Shown here in pieces: positions 18,472 to 32,434 of a stretch of DNA of 64,000 bases. Made by a program: the position numbers and the translations under genes. The notes beneath the pieces were generated by a model that worked only from the letters and a program-made list of their open reading frames with translations, ran no database searches and had not been told where the DNA came from. This stretch comes from Sinorhizobium shofinae (GTDB taxonomy: Bacteria > Pseudomonadota > Alphaproteobacteria > Rhizobiales > Rhizobiaceae): contig MBFK01000004.1 of the NCBI GenBank assembly GCA_001704765.1, forward strand, positions 148,510 through 212,509, in the 5' to 3' direction. Within the stretch, counting starts at the first letter, position 1, and each line of letters begins with the position of its first letter.

Positions 18472-19188
18472 CTAGTGCAAGCCGCCGACGCCTAACAGCC
18501 GCTCAACGGCCGTGTGATCCTTAGAGAGTTCGTCCGGCGTTCCGCTCCAAGCGAGCCGTCCCCGCTCCAGGACAATGACATGGTCGGCGAAATCGAGCGC
18601 GCTCTGGATGCGCTGTTCGACGAGCAAGATCGTCATGTCACCGGTCTTCGCGAGTTCGACGAAGGCTTTCATCAGTTCCTCGCAGATGACCGGCGCCAGC
18701 CCCTCGAGCGGCTCGTCGAGGAGCAGAACGGAAGGACGTCCGAGGATCGAGCGGGCGGTCGACAGCATCTGCTGCTCCCCGCCGGAGAGTTGGGAACCGA
18801 GGTTCTTCCGCCGCTCGTAAAGTCGGGGAAACATGTCGTAGGCTTCCTTGAGCGCGCTTCTCGGGCGCCCCTTGAGACCGACGAAGAGGTTTTCTTCGAC
18901 CGTCAGCGTCGGAAAGACACAGCGCGCCTGCGGCACGAAACCCAGGCCCTTCAACGCCCGCGACGCGCTCGGCAGCGCCGTGACATCCGTCTGGCCGATC
19001 AGGATGCGCCCGTCATAGCGGCGCGTCTGGCCGGCGAGAGTGGCAAGCAGCGTCGTCTTGCCCATGCCGTTGCGGCCGAGCACGGCAAGCCGCGCCCCGG
19101 TGGGCACCGAAAAGCTGATCCCCTCCAGCACCCGCGTCGGCCCATAGCCGGCGGACAGTTTCTCAACTTTAAGCGGCGTGGCTGGCAT
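18472..19188 (-). CDS. livF: Branched-chain-type ABC transporter ATP-binding protein (LivF-like)
   Basis: Cytoplasmic ATPase of 238 residues. Walker A is GRNGMGKTTLL, the signature is LSGGEQQML and Walker B ends in VLLLDEPLEG. The ATG at 19188 sits 8 bases after GGGAG; an ATG two codons earlier is too close to that site. It overlaps the end of livG and is the last gene of a five-gene operon running binding protein-livH-livM-livG-livF. The proximity of pobA suggests an aromatic acid rather than an amino acid as substrate. Confidence 0.92.
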   Translation of the reverse strand: MPATPLKVEKLSAGYGPTRVLEGISFSVPTGARLAVLGRNGMGKTTLLATLAGQTRRYDGRILIGQTDVTALPSASRALKGLGFVPQARCVFPTLTVEENLFVGLKGRPRSALKEAYDMFPRLYERRKNLGSQLSGGEQQMLSTARSILGRPSVLLLDEPLEGLAPVICEELMKAFVELAKTGDMTILLVEQRIQSALDFADHVIVLERGRLAWSGTPDELSKDHTAVERLLGVGGLH

Positions 19189-19933
19189 TGGCATAGCTCC
19201 CGAGATAGGCCTCGCGCACGCGCGGATCCTTGGTGACTTCCGAAGGCGACCCGTCGAAGATGATCGTGCCGGCGGCGAGGACGATCACGCGCTTGGCAAA
19301 GCGGAAGACGAGGTCCATGTCGTGTTCGATCATCAGCACGGCAAGATCGGCCGGAAGGTCTGCCAGCGCCTTTTCGATGAGGCCGGTATCGCTTTGCGGC
19401 ACGCCGGCAGCCGGTTCGTCGAGGAGCAGCACCTTGGGCTTGAGCGCCAGTGCCACGGCGATCTCCAGAAGTCGCTGCTGGCCATAGGCGATCTCGCTCA
19501 CGCGCCGGTGCATCAATTCGCGCAAACCCAGCTTACCGAGAAGCTCGATTACCTCCGCCATGACCTCCGGCATCGTCAGGAAGTGGCCGAACATGCGGCC
19601 CGCCCTTCCATCGCGCTGCAACACGGCCAGGGCCACATGCTCGGCCGGCGTCATTTCCTGGAAGAGACGAGTGACCTGGAATGAACGCACGAGGCCCCGC
19701 CGCACGCGTCCGATGGCATTGGTTCGCGTGACGCTTTCGCCGCCGATCAGGACATCGCCCGAATCCGGTGTCAGGTTGCCGGTAACGAGATTGACGAACG
19801 TCGTCTTGCCAGCGCCGTTCGGGCCGATCAGCGCCACGCGGTCGCCTGCCGCCATCGCAAGGCTCACGTCGTTGGTAACGGTGAGGCCGCCAAAGGCCCG
19901 CTTCAGGTTCTGGACTTCGAAGATGGCACTCAT
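19169..19933 (-). CDS. livG: Branched-chain-type ABC transporter ATP-binding protein (LivG-like)
   Basis: Second ATPase subunit, 254 residues. Walker A is GPNGAGKTTFVN, the signature region reads EIAYGQQRLLEIA and Walker B is VLLLDEPAAGV. The ATG at 19933 overlaps the livM stop as ATGA and has GGGAGG 8 bases before it, so the upstream in-frame GTG-like start at 19951 was not used. The C-terminal extension DPRVREAYLGSY is normal for LivG. Confidence 0.93.
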   Translation of the reverse strand: MSAIFEVQNLKRAFGGLTVTNDVSLAMAAGDRVALIGPNGAGKTTFVNLVTGNLTPDSGDVLIGGESVTRTNAIGRVRRGLVRSFQVTRLFQEMTPAEHVALAVLQRDGRAGRMFGHFLTMPEVMAEVIELLGKLGLRELMHRRVSEIAYGQQRLLEIAVALALKPKVLLLDEPAAGVPQSDTGLIEKALADLPADLAVLMIEHDMDLVFRFAKRVIVLAAGTIIFDGSPSEVTKDPRVREAYLGSYANASHAA

Positions 19934-20937
19934 CGGCGCGCCTCCCGCCACCGCATCGCAAGACCGACGACTGTCCCGTAGAGCCCCTTCGGCGCAAAGA
20001 GCACGACGGCGACCAGCAGCACACCAACCATCGTCAGCCAGTGGAACGGATTGGCGGCGGAGACAATGTCCTCGAAGAACATGAAGACGATCGTGCCCGT
20101 GAGCGCACCGAAAAGGGAGCCGGTGCCGCCGAGGACCAGCATGACCAGGCTCTCGGCCGAAAGGGTGAAGGAGAGGCTGTCGAGACCAACGACCTGCGTC
20201 GAGATGGCATTGAGCGCGCCGCCCGTGCCGGCAACCGCTCCGGAAATCGCATACATCTTCATCAACGCAAGTTTCGGCGAGGCGCCCATGGCGCGGATCC
20301 GGATCGGGTCTTCCTTGATGCCGCGGCAGAGCATACCGAAGGGCGAACGGACGATGCGCCGCAAGAGCGTGAAGACGCCTGCAAGAAGAACAATGCCGAA
20401 GACATAGGCGGTGCGGCCCCAGAGGTCGAATTCGAAGTAACCGAGGAGCGGATCAGGCGCGATACCAGCCAGGCCGTCACTGCCGCCTGTCCAGGAGGAG
20501 GCCTTGTTCGCAAACTCGTGAAACAGATGAATGAGGGCGATCGACAGGACAAGCTGCGGAAGACCATGGGCACGGAGAATGACCAAGCCGCAGACAAGGC
20601 CCGCAAGCGCACCGCCGAGAATGCCGCAGCCAAGCATCAGAAGCGGATCAGTGAGGCCGAAGTGCACCGCGGCAATGCCGGCCGCATAGGCGCCACTTCC
20701 GAAGAGCGCAGCATGTCCGAGCGTCGCCACGCCGCAATATCCCGTCACAAGGTCGAGGGATAGAACCAGGAGCGCGATCGCCGTCATGCGGGTGAGCAGA
20801 GCCAGGTTGTTTGGAAACAACAGGTAGCCGACGACGGCAAGCCCGAGGATCACGGCCAGACCGGCGAGGTCGCGGCCGAACTTTCGCCCTTTGCGGTGGG
20901 AGCCTTCCAGCGCATCGTTCATCGTTACCATGGTCAT
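19930..20937 (-). CDS. livM: Branched-chain-type ABC transporter permease (LivM-like)
   Basis: Inner-membrane permease of 335 residues with about nine to ten hydrophobic segments. The LivM signatures DLVTGYCGVATLGHAALFG and GLDSLSFTLSAESLVMLVLG (cytoplasmic loop contacting the ATPase) are present. Its start overlaps the livH stop (TAATG), and its stop overlaps the livG start. Confidence 0.92.
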   Translation of the reverse strand: MTMVTMNDALEGSHRKGRKFGRDLAGLAVILGLAVVGYLLFPNNLALLTRMTAIALLVLSLDLVTGYCGVATLGHAALFGSGAYAAGIAAVHFGLTDPLLMLGCGILGGALAGLVCGLVILRAHGLPQLVLSIALIHLFHEFANKASSWTGGSDGLAGIAPDPLLGYFEFDLWGRTAYVFGIVLLAGVFTLLRRIVRSPFGMLCRGIKEDPIRIRAMGASPKLALMKMYAISGAVAGTGGALNAISTQVVGLDSLSFTLSAESLVMLVLGGTGSLFGALTGTIVFMFFEDIVSAANPFHWLTMVGVLLVAVVLFAPKGLYGTVVGLAMRWREARR

Positions 20938-21800
20938 TATCTTATCCTTCCGGCAAGGCCGCGTGGGAAGACGCAGACGATGGCGATGACCGCGAGATAG
21001 AAGAAGAATTCGCCGAATTCCGGCACCAGATAGCGGCCGGCCGTATCGATGCCGCCAAGCAACAGGCAGGCAATCAGCGCGCCCGATATCGAGCCGGCCC
21101 CGCCGACAGAAACGACGACCAGGAAAGTCACCATGTAACGCAGGGCGTAGTAGGGCTCGACCGGGAGCAGTTCGGCGCCGACCACGCCTCCCAAAGCTGC
21201 CAGACCGACCGCAACGGCAAAGCTCACCGCATAGACGATTTCCGTGCGTACCCCGAGGGCGGCCGCCATGGCCGCGTCGTCAACGGCCGCTCTCAGCTTC
21301 ACGCCGAAGCCAGTTCTCTCGATAAGATACCAGAGAGCGGCGGCGACGGAGAGACCGCAAAGAATGGCGAAGATCCGATGCGTGGCGATCGAGCGGAAGC
21401 CGAGATCGACCGATCCCTCAAGCCCCGGAGGCAGAGGAATCGTCTTCAGTGTCGGGCCGAAAGCGTAATTGGCGATGCCGATGATGCAGAAAGTGATTCC
21501 GATCGTCATCAGCACCTGGGTGAGTTCCGGCGCTCCGTAGATGCGCCGGTAGAGCAAGCGCTCGATCGGAACGGCGATGACGATCGTTCCGAATACGGCA
21601 AGCAGCACCGCAAGCCCGTAGCCGAGCCCCAGGTCGCGTGCTGCATAAGAGGCGATGTATCCACCGATCATGGCGAAAGCACCATGGGCGAGGTTGACCA
21701 CTCGCATGAGGCCCATGGTGACGGAAAGACCGATCGAAATCACGAACAGCACCATGCCGTAAGCGAGCGCGTCGACCGCTATGCTGAAGACGGTTTGCAT
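20937..21800 (-). CDS. livH: Branched-chain-type ABC transporter permease (LivH-like)
   Basis: Inner-membrane permease of 287 residues with about eight membrane segments. LivH features include GLMRVVNLAHGAFAMIGGYI near the N-terminus and VVSVGGAGSISGALIACLLLG in the C-terminal half. It follows the binding-protein gene by 61 bases and overlaps livM. Confidence 0.92.
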   Translation of the reverse strand: MQTVFSIAVDALAYGMVLFVISIGLSVTMGLMRVVNLAHGAFAMIGGYIASYAARDLGLGYGLAVLLAVFGTIVIAVPIERLLYRRIYGAPELTQVLMTIGITFCIIGIANYAFGPTLKTIPLPPGLEGSVDLGFRSIATHRIFAILCGLSVAAALWYLIERTGFGVKLRAAVDDAAMAAALGVRTEIVYAVSFAVAVGLAALGGVVGAELLPVEPYYALRYMVTFLVVVSVGGAGSISGALIACLLLGGIDTAGRYLVPEFGEFFFYLAVIAIVCVFPRGLAGRIR

Positions 21801-21861
21801 GAGCCCATCCTGTTTCCGGTAGTGGGAGCCTGCGGCCCCGCATCCCTGTCGCCGGCTGATC

Positions 21862-23034
21862 TTACTTCAGCGCTGCAAGACCCGGATCGCCCTGCTTCTC
21901 GAAGGTCGTGATCTCCTTGTTGTAATAGGAGCCGTCCTCGGCCTTGGTGACTTCGCGCAGATAGATGTTCTGGGTGATATGGCGAGATTCCGGATCGATC
22001 GATACAGGCCCACGCGGACTCGTCCAGGCAAGCCCCTTGACTGCATCGACCGCCTTTTGCGCGTCCTGCTCGCCGCCAGTCGCCTCGATCATCTTATAGA
22101 CGACATGCATGCCGTCATAGGCACCGACAGAGGGGAAGGAAAGCTCGGCCGGATTGCCGATTGCCTTGCCAGCCGCCTCGACAAAGGTCTTGTTTTCCGG
22201 CGAATCGTGCGAGACCGCGTAGTGGAAGGTCGTCTGTATCCCGAGCGCGGCATCGCCAAGTGCGGGTAGGTCCGATTCCTGCGTCAGGTCGCCCGGCGCA
22301 AAGAACTTGATGCCGGCGTCCTTCAGGCCGTTTTCGTTGAAGGCCTTCACGAAACCCAGCGTCGTCGGGCCGGACGGCAGGAAGGCGAAGACCCCTTCAG
22401 CCCCCGAATCCTTGATGCGCTGCATGATCGGCGAGAAATCATTCGTGGCAAGCGGCATGCGGATCGCCTCGACGATCTGTCCACCGGCCGCTTCGAAACC
22501 CGTCTTGAAGGCGTTCTCCGCGTCGACACCCGGGCCGTAGTCGCTGACCACCGAAATGACCTTGGAGACGCCGGCGTCCTTCGCCACCTTGGCGATCGGC
22601 GTCGAGGTCTGCCAGAGCGTGAATGAGGTGCGCACGACCAGCGGACTCTTGGTGACGATTGCTGAAGTTGCGGCATTCATGATGACGAGCGGCACGTTCG
22701 CCTGCTCGAGTAGCGGCGTCACCGCCATTGCGTCGGGGGTGAAATAGAAGCCAGCGAGATACTGCACGCCTTCTTTGACAACGAGTTCCTGCGCAAGCGC
22801 CTTGGATTGGGCGGGGTCGGGTTGCGGCACGTCCCGGTAGATGACTTCGATGTCGTCGTCGCCGACCTTGCTGCCGTTCAGCGCCATATAGGCGTCGATG
22901 CCGGCCTTGAAATTCTTGCCCTGTAGAGCAAATGGACCGGAAAACGGCCCAATCACGCCGATCTTGATCGTGTCGGCTTGAGCTGCACCGCCAATTGTGA
23001 GTGCCGCCAGCGCGGCGATAATAGTCCGTTTCAT
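21862..23034 (-). CDS. ABC transporter substrate-binding protein (Leu/Ile/Val-binding fold)
   Basis: Periplasmic binding protein, 390 residues, type I fold. A signal peptide (MKRTIIAALAALTIGGAAQA) with cleavage after AQA precedes IKIGVIGPFSGPFALQGKNF. The ATG at 23034 is preceded by GGAGG; an in-frame start 9 codons earlier would spoil the signal peptide. The overall sequence resembles binding proteins reported for aromatic acids more than LivK, which agrees with pobA next door, but the ligand is inferred. It is the first gene of the transporter operon. Confidence 0.9.
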   Translation of the reverse strand: MKRTIIAALAALTIGGAAQADTIKIGVIGPFSGPFALQGKNFKAGIDAYMALNGSKVGDDDIEVIYRDVPQPDPAQSKALAQELVVKEGVQYLAGFYFTPDAMAVTPLLEQANVPLVIMNAATSAIVTKSPLVVRTSFTLWQTSTPIAKVAKDAGVSKVISVVSDYGPGVDAENAFKTGFEAAGGQIVEAIRMPLATNDFSPIMQRIKDSGAEGVFAFLPSGPTTLGFVKAFNENGLKDAGIKFFAPGDLTQESDLPALGDAALGIQTTFHYAVSHDSPENKTFVEAAGKAIGNPAELSFPSVGAYDGMHVVYKMIEATGGEQDAQKAVDAVKGLAWTSPRGPVSIDPESRHITQNIYLREVTKAEDGSYYNKEITTFEKQGDPGLAALK

Positions 23035-23271
23035 TTTTCCTCCCCAGGACAGCCGGCTCACTCCGTCCGGCGCCGTCCAAAGATCAATTGCAAAACTTGA
23101 TCGCCGTCAGTTTGACATGTGGAACAGTGTTGAAAAATGAAAGATAGCCCGCTCCACATAACTTTGCAGTTATGAATCGCCCAGTTAAAGAAACGCAGGG
23201 CAAAGGGCACTCTTCAACGTTAACGCATCGATGCCCAGAAGGCACGCGCCGGGTCGGCACGAGCGGATGAG

Positions 23272-25508
<2,237 letters not shown>

Positions 25509-25569
25509 CCGTGCTCGCCCTGACTTTGTGTGTTGAAAAGACGCACGGCGCTAGTGCCCTCGCCGCGAA

Positions 25570-26283
25570 TTATTGCTTTACGAACTGCTTCTTCCACTCC
25601 TCGTAGCGCGCCTTGTTTTCTGCATTGGCCGGATAGAGACCGGGCAGAGCTGCACCGTCATTGACCTGCAGCATAATCCAGGACTCCAGACGTTCCTGTT
25701 CGGGGGCGAGTTCGAGGATTTCATCGATAAGCGCAGCCGGGATCACGACGGCGCCATCGTTGTCTACGACGATGACGTCGTTCGGAAATACGGCGACGCC
25801 GCCGCAGCCGACCGGCTGATCCCAATCGACGAAGGTCAGGCCTGCCACCGACGGCGGGGCGGCTGCGCCGGCGCACCATACCGGCAGGTTCGTGCCGAGG
25901 ACGCCATCTAGGTCACGGACGACACCGTCAGTGACGAGCGCGGCGACGTTCTTCTTTTTCATTCGGGCACACAGGATATCACCGAAGATACCAGCGTCAG
26001 TGATCCCCATCGCATCCACGACGGCAATGCAGCCCTCCGGCATGGCTTCGACCGCGGCGCGCGTCGACTTGGGAGACGACCAGGACTCCGGGGTCGCCAG
26101 GTCTTCACGGGCGGGCACGAACCGAAGCGTGAAGGCACGGCCGACGATCCGGCCCCGCCCGGGGTTGAGGGGCATGGCGCCACGCATCCAAACATTGCGC
26201 AGCCCCTTCTTCAGCAGGATCGTCGTCAATGTCGCGGTTGTGACACCTGAGAGAACTTCCCTGATTTCATCATCGGTAGCCAT
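25570..26283 (-). CDS. RraA-like/HMG aldolase-family protein
   Basis: A 237-residue protein of the RraA fold, which includes 4-hydroxy-4-methyl-2-oxoglutarate/4-carboxy-4-hydroxy-2-oxoadipate aldolases as well as the RNase E inhibitor. The motif GDILCARMKKKNVAALVTDG followed by VVRD carries the Gly and Arg-Asp residues that bind the divalent metal and pyruvate. The length and the extra C-terminal segment favour the aldolase-like branch. It lies 27 bases after the broken SDR gene and was probably its operon partner. The substrate is unknown. Confidence 0.8.
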   Translation of the reverse strand: MATDDEIREVLSGVTTATLTTILLKKGLRNVWMRGAMPLNPGRGRIVGRAFTLRFVPAREDLATPESWSSPKSTRAAVEAMPEGCIAVVDAMGITDAGIFGDILCARMKKKNVAALVTDGVVRDLDGVLGTNLPVWCAGAAAPPSVAGLTFVDWDQPVGCGGVAVFPNDVIVVDNDGAVVIPAALIDEILELAPEQERLESWIMLQVNDGAALPGLYPANAENKARYEEWKKQFVKQ

Positions 26284-26310
26284 TTGGTGAGCCTTTCCAA
26301 TGTCCAGTTG

Positions 26311-27082
26311 TTAGATGCTGGCGATCATCCCGCCGTCGACGCGAATGATGCTGCCCGTGACGAAGGACGACTTCGCGCTTGCCAGAAATGCGACAACGTC
26401 GCCGTACTCCTGGGGCGTGCCGTACCGTCCGACGGGGATGGATGCGGCGCTCTCGGCTGCAACCTCTCCCACGGTCCGGCCTTGGCGCTTTGCCTTCTGT
26501 TCGTCGAGGAACGTGGTCCGCGAGGTGGCAATGCGCCCGGGAAGAACGATGTTGCTCGTGATTCCGGCCCCGCCCTCTTCCCGCGCCAGGGTTTTCGACC
26601 AGCCGACCAGCGTCGACCTCAGTGCGTTCGACAGGCGGCGCAACAACACCGGACGAGGTGGACGTGATAATACGCCCCCAACCGGCGCTGCGCATGTTCG
26701 GCAGAACGCGATCCGTCAGCGCGATGACCGACAGCACCATCGACTGGAAGAACTTCGACCACTGCTCCGGCGCCTGGCCGGCAACCGTGGTCGGAGGCGG
26801 TCCTCCGGTGTTGTTCACGAGTATCGACACGTGACCGAACCGGCCCTCGATCTCCGCCACGTTGCAATCGATCCCGGAAAGGTCGGCCAAGTCCCATTGC
26901 AACGCAATGGCCTTGCCGCCGCTGCTTTCGATGCTGGCGGCGGTCCTTTTCGCAGCGTCGCCATCGATGTCGGCGACAACGACGTTCGCGCCTTCGGCAG
27001 CAAGAGAATGGGCGATCGCGCCGCCGAGCCCGCCGCCAGCGCCCAGCACGAGAGCGCACCTGTCAGCAATTCCGAAGTCCAT
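26311..27082 (-). pseudogene. SDR-family oxidoreductase, frameshifted
   Basis: A short-chain dehydrogenase broken near base 26640. The 5' frame from the ATG at 27082 gives the cofactor motif LVLGAGGGLGGAIAHSLAAE and NNTGGPPPTT, down to STSSGVVAPP. The 3' frame resumes with LSNALRSTLVGWSKTLARE and ends in TGSIIRVDGGMIASI. Relatives have a few residues (of type IPNLG) between the two parts, so a small deletion not divisible by three is the likely lesion. The catalytic Tyr/Lys segment is affected. It is either a pseudogene or an assembly error. It diverges from the broken LysR gene. Confidence 0.8.
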
Positions 27083-27243
27083 GGTGTTTGTCTCCTGTCT
27101 GATCGGGTCGACGACCGGCCTGACCGTGCTCAGACGCCGCGAGAGAACGTCGCGTCGAATTGCAATGTCATCAGCAGATTGACACGACCCGGAACGCGGG
27201 AAAACATAAGCTTTGCCTTCTTCGAAATTCAGAGATTCTAAAT

Positions 27244-27830
27244 TTGGAAACACGCTTCCTCAAAACCTTCCTATCCGTCGTGGATTCAAACTCGATCGCC
27301 GCCGCGGCACGCAAGGAGAGCCTCACGCCCTCCGCCGTCGTGCAGAGATTGAGAGCCCTGGAACAGGAAGTCGGAGCAGCTCTGGTTCAGCGGGCCGGTC
27401 ACTCGACACGCGCCACCGAAGCGGGCCTGGCGATACTGGATACGGCGCGGCGTCTGGTCGAGGCCGCGGAGAGCATGCAGGGTCTCGCAAATCACAATGA
27501 AGAGGTCGGAACCATCCGCGTCGGCGTCATCCATTCGATCATCACCGGCCTGCTGCCGGACATTCTTTCTGCAATGAAGGCCAGTCGGCCGGGTATTCAG
27601 GTGGAAGTCCCCGGACAGTCATCCGATATCTATGTGAGGCTGGGCGAAGCTGTCTGGATGCCGCCATCATCGTGGAGCCGCCCTTCGCGATCCCTAAAAC
27701 CGTTGTATGGCATGAACTGCGCCGGGATCCGCTGATCGTTTTGACCAGCACCACCGAAGAGGAAACCGATCCTCTCACTCTTCACAAGCAAGCGCCGTTC
27801 ATTCGTTACGACCGCAAACATTGGGGTGGG
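27244..27830 (+). pseudogene. LysR-family regulator, frameshifted and 3' truncated
   Basis: From a TTG at 27244 the frame encodes a LysR helix-turn-helix (FLKTFLSVVDSNSIAAAAR) and the start of the effector domain (VGTIRVGVIHSIITGLLPDI). Near 27655 the reading shifts: VRLGEA continues in the +1 frame as LDAAIIVEPPFAIPKTVVW, consistent with loss of one base. The second frame then stops resembling LysR after FIRYDRKHWGG (about 27830), where a Kef-type antiporter remnant begins. About 60-70 C-terminal residues are missing. It was presumably the regulator of the SDR/RraA genes. Confidence 0.82.
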
Positions 27831-27844
27831 CGACCGGGTGACCT

Positions 27845-28264
27845 CAGGCGGAAACGGCCGTGCGTATCGCTGAACTCGCCAGGGCGGAATTCCCTCTGGT
27901 ACCGGTGATGGCGCGCTCCTACGACAGAGGCGCCGCGCTCTCGCTGATCAAGGCAGGCGTCGAATTCGAGATCCGCGAGACGGTTGAGTCCGCCCTCACC
28001 TTCGGTTTCGCCGCCCTGAAGCGGCTAGGCGTATCCGAGAAGGAGGCGACCGAGATCATGAGCGACGTGCGCCGCCGCGATGCGCAGCGCTTCGAATTGC
28101 AGATCGCTGAAGGTCTCTATGCTGGCCGGCAATTCTTTCACGGCAACCAGCCCTCACCGACACCGCTGACGACGCCGCGGCGGGCTGGCCGTGCTGGAAA
28201 CGCGGAAACCGCCGCAATACTCAAGGAACAAAGCCAACGAGAGAAACCGGCGCCGGGCCGCTGA
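27845..28264 (+). pseudogene. C-terminal remnant of a Kef-type K+/H+ antiporter
   Basis: The frame from about 27845 encodes AVRIAELARAEFPLVPVMAR, then SYDRGAALSLIKAGVEFEIR and SDVRRRDAQRFELQIAEGLY. These match the TrkA-N/C-terminal cytoplasmic part of KefB/KefC-like antiporters. The membrane domain and first part of the TrkA-N domain, several hundred residues, are missing. The join with the truncated LysR gene lies at 27830-27845, so a deletion or recombination fused the two remnants. No ribosome binding site is evident before the GTG at 27860. Confidence 0.8.
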
Positions 28265-28381
28265 ACCGAGCCTAACGAACGCACGCGACATGCTGCGATC
28301 TCGAGGGATGCACAGCCCCTCGCCGTCCGGCTTGGAGCGGTAGCTCGGGCACGGCTGGTAGGAGCCGTACCCGAGCGCCTT

Positions 28382-31131
<2,750 letters not shown>

Positions 31132-31407
31132 ATGAACACCGAGAAAATGAGAGTGCTTATTGAGGATTGCCGCAGAGACCTTTGGGACTACCTGTCGCCC
31201 GACAGCGGTGTCAGCGACAGGGAGATAATCATTGCGCTGCTTAATCGGCTGGATGGACCGCAGGCCAAAGACGCGCTGGGGGAGGACTCCGATTGGCGGC
31301 CGAGACCGGACGAACGAAAGCCCGGCGAGCGCACCGGCCCTGCCCAGAACGAAGCCAGACTGAGAATAATCCTGAACCGCCGCGCGAAAGGATCAGCGCG
31401 CGCATGA
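31132..31407 (+). CDS. Small hypothetical protein, 91 residues
   Basis: Not recognised. The frame starts at an ATG at 31132 with GAGGTG 5 bases before it and encodes an acidic helical N-terminal half (MRVLIEDCRRDLWDYLSPD, REIIIALLNRLDGPQAKDAL) and a basic, Arg/Pro-rich tail. There is no signal peptide or membrane segment. Codon usage looks like that of neighbouring genes. The frame extends 33 codons upstream but without a better start. Confidence 0.5.
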   Translation: MNTEKMRVLIEDCRRDLWDYLSPDSGVSDREIIIALLNRLDGPQAKDALGEDSDWRPRPDERKPGERTGPAQNEARLRIILNRRAKGSARA

Positions 31408-31567
31408 CGATGTCAGCGAAGGGATACGGCGACGCCGACACCCGTTGCACCGGCGCGCCCATCCTCCACGAGATTCCATTTCGCCACGTCATCGGTAATC
31501 GGCAAGGCTGACACCGTTGCTGGAGACCTCGTTGTCCACGTCAAAAGTCAATCCTGTGAGGCAGTAC

Positions 31568-32302
31568 TCAAAGAGCGGCAAAGTTTAGCCTTCTCAGGAT
31601 CGGCACCAGTTGATCTCTCGCCCGCCGACGATGGGCACGGGCCGCGCTACCGGCGGCAATAGGATCGGCGGCCGCGATCGCCTGGATGATATCCCGATGC
31701 TCGATCGCCGATTGCTTCGGGGGTGGCCGCATATTGAGTGTCAGGCGGCGCGCCCTGTGCGACTGACCCGAGACCGTGGCGGCGAGCCGGCGGATGCGTC
31801 CATTGCCGCAACGCGCGACAAGCGCGTCGTGGAATGCCTCGTCCGCATCTGCCCAGGCGTCCATGTCGCCCGCATCCAAGGCGAGTTCCATCCTTTTCGT
31901 CAGGCCTTCGAGTTCTTGTACTACCTCGGCGATCCCGTCGCCGCCCTCGAGCGCGAGCCGTTCGGCCGCCGCGCCTTCAAGACCTATGAGAATGTCATAG
32001 ATCTCCAGCAAGTCGGACGGTGAAAGGCCTTTGACGAGGATTCCTCGCCGCGGAAGGATTTGCACGAAGCCTTCTTCCTGCAGGCGGGCCATCGCCTCAT
32101 GAACCGGCGTCCGGCTCATCCCGAGTCGTGCCGCGATCTCAACTTCCGTCGCCTGGAATCCGACCGGAATTTCGTTCGTGAGGATGGCATTGCGCAGGAA
32201 GCGATAGGCGGCGTCGGCGCGTGCTTCGCTTCCCTGCCCGGTCGGCGACTCGTCCGTCCGGCGGATACCTTCAATCTTCTGATCTCTGGAACCTGATTTC
32301 AT
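31568..32302 (-). CDS. GntR-family (FCD) transcriptional regulator
   Basis: A 244-residue regulator. The winged helix (ATEVEIAARLGMSRTPVHEA, GFVQILPRRGILV) is at about residues 45-95 and the all-helical FCD ligand domain follows, with the metal-binding Asp and His residues in DADEAFHDALV and related helices. The ATG at 32302 follows AAGGAG by 10 bases; the GTG at 32323 overlaps that site. It diverges from the tctC-like gene, and two abutting palindromes between them are the probable operator. Carboxylic acids such as tartrate are likely effectors, by context. Confidence 0.9.
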   Translation of the reverse strand: MKSGSRDQKIEGIRRTDESPTGQGSEARADAAYRFLRNAILTNEIPVGFQATEVEIAARLGMSRTPVHEAMARLQEEGFVQILPRRGILVKGLSPSDLLEIYDILIGLEGAAAERLALEGGDGIAEVVQELEGLTKRMELALDAGDMDAWADADEAFHDALVARCGNGRIRRLAATVSGQSHRARRLTLNMRPPPKQSAIEHRDIIQAIAAADPIAAGSAARAHRRRARDQLVPILRRLNFAAL

Positions 32303-32353
32303 CTGTGCGGGTCTCCTTGACACGCATCATTGACAAAAGAAGCGGCCCGTGTC

Positions 32354-32391
32354 TACATGTACGCCATCTTGCATGCAAGCTTGCGTGCAAG
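32354..32391. promoter_or_regulatory. Palindromic operators between the GntR regulator and tctC-like gene
   Basis: CTTGCATGCAAG (32368-32379, perfect 12-bp palindrome) directly abuts CTTGCGTGCAAG (32380-32391, one centre mismatch). TACATGTA (32354-32361) is a third short palindrome. FCD-type GntR proteins bind short palindromes of this kind. Confidence 0.7.
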
Positions 32392-32434
32392 ACAGCAAGT
32401 GGGACGGTGGGAGCCGTCTCAAGGGAGGAAACAG

